This document shows positions 60,545 through 64,000 of a stretch of 64,000 nucleotides of DNA, piece after piece. This stretch comes from Roseovarius sp. EL26 (GTDB lineage Bacteria > Pseudomonadota > Alphaproteobacteria > Rhodobacterales > Rhodobacteraceae), in assembly GCF_900327775.1 (NCBI RefSeq), contig NZ_OUMZ01000007.1:1971606-2035605 (forward strand), in the 5' to 3' direction. The notes below the pieces were generated by a model that saw nothing but the letters and a program-made list of their open reading frames with translations, was not told the origin of the DNA and made no database searches. A program made the position numbers and the translations under genes. Numbering within the stretch: position 1 is the stretch's first letter; each line of letters starts with the position of its first letter.

Positions 60545-61423
60545 ATGCGTTTGGTGTTTGGACTTGTCTTGGTACTTGGTTTGGGTTTGGCCGGATTCGC
60601 CGTTTATATGGCTAAAAATTACATTCAGGGCTATCAGGCGCAACTTGCGCATGAACGTGCACAACGCAAGCCCAACATTGAGACTGTTAATATTTATGTT
60701 GCCAAAAATCCCCTGAGATACGGCGATCAGTTAGACATTGAAGATACTGCGCTGATAGCCTTTCCCAAAGCGTCCCTACCAAACGGTTATTATGATACAG
60801 AAGATGCGCTATTCCCAAATGCGAACAGCGCACCTAGGAAAATCTTACGCGCCATTGAGCCCAATGAAGCGATACTAGAGATCAAAGTCACAAAGCCAGG
60901 AGAAGAAGCGGGAATTACATCACAACTGCAAAAAGGCATGCGTGCCTTTGCGATTAAAGTGGATATAGCCAGCGGCGTATCCGGCTTCTTGCGACCTGGA
61001 GATCAAGTTGATGTATACTGGACCGGTAATATTGGCCGGAATGGGGCGCGCACGGAGGGCAACTCCACCGGAGCAGTCACTAAACTTATTCAAAGCGGCG
61101 TCAAGCTTATTGCGGTTGATCAAGTCTCTAATAGCGATACAACAGGTGCCATTCTGGCGCGCACTGTGACAGTGTCAGCACGCCCACAACAGGTTGCAGC
61201 ATTAGCACAAGCACAATCCACCGGTCGACTTTCTTTGTCGTTGGTAGGCGCAGGAGACGAGACCCTGGCAGAAGTGATCGAGGTCGACCAACGCAGCCTC
61301 CTTGGACTGGCAGAAGTGGCCGTCGAGAAGAAAGAAGCACCCGTTGCGAAAAAGCAAGTCTGCACGATTAAAACACGACGCGGCGGCGAAGTGATCTCAA
61401 CTCCGATCCCGTGCACCAACTAG
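60545..61423 (+). CDS. cpaB: Flp pilus assembly protein CpaB
   Basis: 292 residues: N-terminal transmembrane anchor, then an SAF domain (VNIYVAKNPLRYGDQLDIEDTALIAFP) and the CpaB/RcpC domain (AFAIKVDIASGVSGFLRPGDQVDVYWTG). CpaB helps build the outer-membrane secretin of the Tad pilus. Start 60545 (MRLVFGL) is favoured by AAAGGA upstream; the frame also opens at a TTG at 60530. Confidence 0.92.
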   Translation: MRLVFGLVLVLGLGLAGFAVYMAKNYIQGYQAQLAHERAQRKPNIETVNIYVAKNPLRYGDQLDIEDTALIAFPKASLPNGYYDTEDALFPNANSAPRKILRAIEPNEAILEIKVTKPGEEAGITSQLQKGMRAFAIKVDIASGVSGFLRPGDQVDVYWTGNIGRNGARTEGNSTGAVTKLIQSGVKLIAVDQVSNSDTTGAILARTVTVSARPQQVAALAQAQSTGRLSLSLVGAGDETLAEVIEVDQRSLLGLAEVAVEKKEAPVAKKQVCTIKTRRGGEVISTPIPCTN

Positions 61424-61451
61424 AAATACCCTAGAATATATCATTGTTTTT

Positions 61452-61485
61452 GAGGCGCTCTGAAAAGGGGCGCCTCGTCTCTTTC
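61452..61485 (+). terminator. Hairpin after cpaB
   Basis: 7-bp arms GAGGCGC / GCGCCTC with an 11-nt loop and a pyrimidine-rich GTCTCTTTCT tail, 28 nt after cpaB. A weak or partial terminator between cpaB and cpaC. Confidence 0.6.
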
Positions 61486-61629
61486 TGGCAACTATCTTCA
61501 GAAAAACACTCAAACTTCGTCGAAAAAGTTATTGATTCTTGAAAAGGAATCCGAATTGGCGCAGTCTCCACCCATAAATACGGGCACCTAAGACCCGACA
61601 ACAGAGGCGTGATCGGAAAGGCAGGTCAC

Positions 61630-63048
61630 ATGAAAATTGCAGGTATAATACAAGCCGTCCTAATGGGCGCAGTTATGGTATGTGGTCCGGTTATGACCAC
61701 AGCAAACGCGGAAACCTTGCAGGTTGTCCGAAAAGGCACCGCGCGAAACTTAAGCGTTCCTATGAACCGTGCGATCGTCGTTGAAAGCGATGTCCCATTT
61801 GCAGAACTCAGCATTGCTAACCCGGCAATCGCAGATTTCTCAACCTTATCAGATCGCACAATATACATCTTGGGGAAATCTCCGGGGCGTACCACATTGA
61901 CGCTTCTGGATGAAACCGGCCGTCTAATCACCAATGTAGAAGTCCATGTCGCCGCAGATGTTGCAGAGTTCAAAGAACGCCTTCAACAAATTTTGCCTGG
62001 TGAAAAAATCGAAGTGCGCACTGCAAATGATGGGATAGTCCTGTCAGGAACCGTGTCCAACATCACCAGCATGGATCGTGCGCTGGATCTGGCCCAACGC
62101 TATGCACCTGAGCGTGTATCCAACCTGATGTCAGTTTCTGGTAAGCAGCAGGTCATGCTGAAGGTACGTTTCGCAGAAATGCAGCGCAGTGTTTCCAAAC
62201 AGCTTTCAACCTCACTTGCAGTTGACGCCCTCGGCGGCGGTCTTGGAGTAGGCCTCTCGGGTTCAAACCTCGGCTCTACATTCGCAGGCAATACAGGCGC
62301 AGTTCCTTTAGGATCTGGTGCAGGTGGAACAAACGCAGGGGCGGCTCTGTTTGGCTTTGATATTGGTTCTGTTGAAGTCGGAATTCTGATGCAGGCTCTT
62401 GAAACAAAAGGCCTTATCAGGACTTTGGCCGAACCCAATTTGACAGCACTGTCTGGGCAGGAAGCCTCCTTTCTGGCAGGCGGCGAAATTCCGGTCCCGG
62501 TTCCAGCTGATGAGGACACGATTGCCATTGAATTCAAGCCGTTCGGTGTTGAACTCAAGTTCACCCCGCGCGTACTTGAAGATGGTATTATCAATCTGGA
62601 AATGGGAGCGGCAGTTTCGTCTATCGACCCCACAGTCAGCCTCGTTGCTAATGGCCTGAACGTCACTGGCTTCCGTCGCAGAGAGAGCCTCACAACAGTT
62701 GCGTTACGTGATGGTCAGAGCTTTGCAATTGCGGGTTTGCTGCAAGATGACTTCAGAGACAACAACAATCAGGTTCCTTGGCTTGGTGATATTCCGGTAC
62801 TGGGTGGTCTCTTCCGCAGCGTCGATTATCAGCGTTCGCAAACGGAGCTGGTCATCATCATTTCAGCGCACCTCGTCAGCCCAACACGGGGTGAGGCATT
62901 AGCCCTACCTACGGATCGGGTCAAATTACCGTCAGAGGCGGACCTGTTCCTCAGAGGCCGTGTTTCCAAAGATATCGAACCCGGATCAGCCACCGGTGAA
63001 GTCGCCAAGCAAGATTTCAGCGGCTCCTATGGCTATGTCATGGATTAA
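61630..63048 (+). CDS. cpaC: Tad secretin CpaC/RcpA
   Basis: 472 residues: signal peptide (VCGPVMTTANA), an N-terminal N0/BON-like region (NVEVHVAADVAEFKERL), and a secretin domain in the C-terminal half (VMLKVRFAEM near 186, GLIRTLAEPNLTALSGQEASFLAGGEIPVPVP near 270, VPWLGDIPVLGGLFRS near 393). It forms the outer-membrane ring through which the Flp pilus passes. The start at 61630 has GGAAAGGCAGG upstream. Confidence 0.95.
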   Translation: MKIAGIIQAVLMGAVMVCGPVMTTANAETLQVVRKGTARNLSVPMNRAIVVESDVPFAELSIANPAIADFSTLSDRTIYILGKSPGRTTLTLLDETGRLITNVEVHVAADVAEFKERLQQILPGEKIEVRTANDGIVLSGTVSNITSMDRALDLAQRYAPERVSNLMSVSGKQQVMLKVRFAEMQRSVSKQLSTSLAVDALGGGLGVGLSGSNLGSTFAGNTGAVPLGSGAGGTNAGAALFGFDIGSVEVGILMQALETKGLIRTLAEPNLTALSGQEASFLAGGEIPVPVPADEDTIAIEFKPFGVELKFTPRVLEDGIINLEMGAAVSSIDPTVSLVANGLNVTGFRRRESLTTVALRDGQSFAIAGLLQDDFRDNNNQVPWLGDIPVLGGLFRSVDYQRSQTELVIIISAHLVSPTRGEALALPTDRVKLPSEADLFLRGRVSKDIEPGSATGEVAKQDFSGSYGYVMD

Positions 63049-63064
63049 GGGAAGGGTTGAACAC

Positions 63065-63682
63065 ATGAAGAATCTCATCATCTCCGCAGCACTAGTCTCG
63101 GTGGCAGCCTGCTCTAACGAAGCCGGATCCGCTGCAGACAGTGCGAATTTTGGCAATCCAACAATGAACAATCATCTTGTTCAAACAGGCCAACGGTCAT
63201 ACGTCGTCGACTTAGCTCATCGGTTTGCTAATGAAGTGCCAAGCACAGTTACATTTGCCTTTGATTCAGCGCAGCTTGATTCAAATGCGAGGATTGCGCT
63301 GAAAGAACAGGCAAACTGGATCCGCCAATTCCCCGAGATCCGTTTTAGGGTTTACGGCCATACCGACAAAGTGGGCTCAAGTGCGTATAACAAGCAACTT
63401 GGTAAACGCCGGGCCAACGCGATTGTGGCTTTCCTGTCATCACAAGGAATAAGCCGCAACAGATTGGAGGCGGTTGCATCCTTTGGTGAAACGCAGCCTT
63501 TGATCGTGACCGAAGGGCGCGAACGTCGCAACCGTCGCACAGTCACCGAAGTTACCGGCTTCGTGCAAGATCCGCCAATCCCACTCGATGGAAAATATGC
63601 CGAGGTGATTCACCGTGAGTATGTAGAGTCTGCTACGCGCGAGAGTTACTTGGAATCAACAAGCTCAACGTCAGACGAATAG
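63065..63682 (+). CDS. OmpA-family lipoprotein of the Tad cluster
   Basis: 205 residues with lipobox SVAAC, then a peptidoglycan-binding OmpA domain (VTFAFDSAQLDSNAR near 77, YGHTDKVGSSAYNKQLGKRRANAIVAFL near 117). An OmpA lipoprotein between cpaC and cpaE is a common feature of this pilus cluster; it anchors the apparatus to murein. The longer in-frame extension is shadow over cpaC. It is followed by a terminator. Confidence 0.92.
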   Translation: MKNLIISAALVSVAACSNEAGSAADSANFGNPTMNNHLVQTGQRSYVVDLAHRFANEVPSTVTFAFDSAQLDSNARIALKEQANWIRQFPEIRFRVYGHTDKVGSSAYNKQLGKRRANAIVAFLSSQGISRNRLEAVASFGETQPLIVTEGRERRNRRTVTEVTGFVQDPPIPLDGKYAEVIHREYVESATRESYLESTSSTSDE

Positions 63683-63709
63683 TATTTCCACCATAATGTC
63701 GAACAATCA

Positions 63710-63739
63710 AAATCCCGCCCTTTCGGCGGGATTTTTTTG
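63710..63739 (+). terminator. Intrinsic terminator after the OmpA gene
   Basis: 10-bp perfect stem (63710-63719 with 63725-63734), 5-nt loop and seven T residues. It splits the pilus cluster into two transcription units. Confidence 0.9.
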
Positions 63740-63827
63740 TTATCTTAAATCGCACAATTACGTTTTTTTAGCCCTAATGTTGCCCAGATTTCCCTCCAGT
63801 TTCTATCACTGAGACACTTGCGTCTTC

Positions 63828-63877
63828 ATTTGCATGAATATTTGCATGGTTTTGCATCGGTCTTCTTTCGGTTTGCA
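63828..63877. repeat. Phased TTTGCAT repeats upstream of cpaE
   Basis: TTTGCAT occurs at 63829, 63841 and 63851, and TTTGCA again at 63872, at ~10-12 bp steps for the first three. They lie 50-95 bp before the cpaE start, after the terminator, so they fit the promoter or regulator-binding region of a second pilus operon. Confidence 0.5.
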
Positions 63878-63922
63878 ACTGCAACCGAATGTTAGGCAAC
63901 GAACAGAATTATAGGTACATAA

Positions 63923-64000
63923 ATGGGTAGCGCGACCAGCGAACAGGAAAACAATTCTCTTTCCGCCTGCACAATCAGTCGGGATATCCAAAATTTCGAC
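63923..64000 (+). CDS. cpaE: Start of CpaE (truncated by window end)
   Basis: 26 codons remain: MGSATSEQENNSLSACTISR then DIQNFD. The ACTISRDIQNFD stretch is the usual N-terminus of the CpaE pilus-localising ATPase. The rest lies beyond the window. AGG lies 9 nt before the ATG. Confidence 0.75.
   Translation, partial: MGSATSEQENNSLSACTISRDIQNFD

Noticed and set aside
1..64000. Mobile elements, prophage genes, tRNA or CRISPR
   Set aside because: No transposase, integrase, repeat-spacer array or cloverleaf was recognised by eye. A tRNA scan was not run, so a missed tRNA is possible.

Overview
The window looks like a chromosomal segment of a Roseobacter-group alphaproteobacterium (Rhodobacterales). 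The evidence is gene content and order: the ctaC-ctaB-small protein-ctaG-ctaE-SURF1-thrC-M16 peptidase-acetyltransferase run, a zinc locus with zur divergent from znuA, a Flp/Tad pilus cluster with an OmpA lipoprotein, and a DUF3305/DUF3306/TorD formate dehydrogenase cluster. No rRNA, tRNA, insertion sequence, integrase or CRISPR array was seen. Genes are densely packed, often with 1-8 nt overlaps, and base composition looks even, so this reads as host chromosome rather than an acquired island.

Layout. 0-10 kb: a MORN-repeat exported protein, acetyltransferase, aquaporin Z, Nudix hydrolase, leuA behind a leucine-rich leader peptide, a MATE exporter, a cupin and an acyl-CoA synthetase. 9.8-14.1 kb: the ZnuABC zinc importer with Zur and a Zur-box-like palindrome, then an orphan iron-binding protein gene preceded by two inverted repeats. 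14.1-19.7 kb: a minus-strand operon of a 27-residue membrane peptide, XpaC, TelA, a DUF2927 lipoprotein, an SPFH-GYF protein and a zinc-ribbon membrane protein. 19.8-23.9 kb: a histidine kinase followed 4 nt later by a SigZ-type sigma factor, a glutathione S-transferase and a LysE exporter.

23.9-41.6 kb is the most distinctive part: a membrane-bound formate dehydrogenase (FDH) and metal-cofactor locus. One minus-strand run encodes DUF3305, DUF3306, a TorD chaperone, a 64-residue Tat-signal protein, FDH alpha, beta and gamma, a WD40-cytochrome c fusion, a 45-residue membrane protein and an NtrC-type regulator with no GAFTGA motif. Divergent or downstream of it lie a polyferredoxin, a short TupA-like/cytochrome c hybrid, DUF6494, an Mrp/ApbC Fe-S carrier, a ligase-like protein without its catalytic lysine, DUF6505 and a tungstate importer (TupABC). 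A reasonable reading is periplasmic formate oxidation feeding c-type cytochromes, with tungstate or molybdate supply and Fe-S assembly encoded alongside.

41.8-53.8 kb: a GlcD-like oxidase, an acetyltransferase, the M16 peptidase-thrC-SURF1-cytochrome aa3 oxidase block, tldD divergent from ctaC with a perfect FNR box between them, and dprA. 53.9-64 kb: topA, a Cu/Zn superoxide dismutase, a 3-oxoacid CoA-transferase, a lytic transglycosylase and the start of a Flp/Tad pilus cluster (two pilins, cpaB, cpaC, an OmpA lipoprotein, and cpaE cut by the window end). Several real genes here are under 60 codons: the leu leader, the XpaC-linked peptide, the RR-linked peptide, the cta small protein, the second pilin and a small membrane protein at 3.7 kb.
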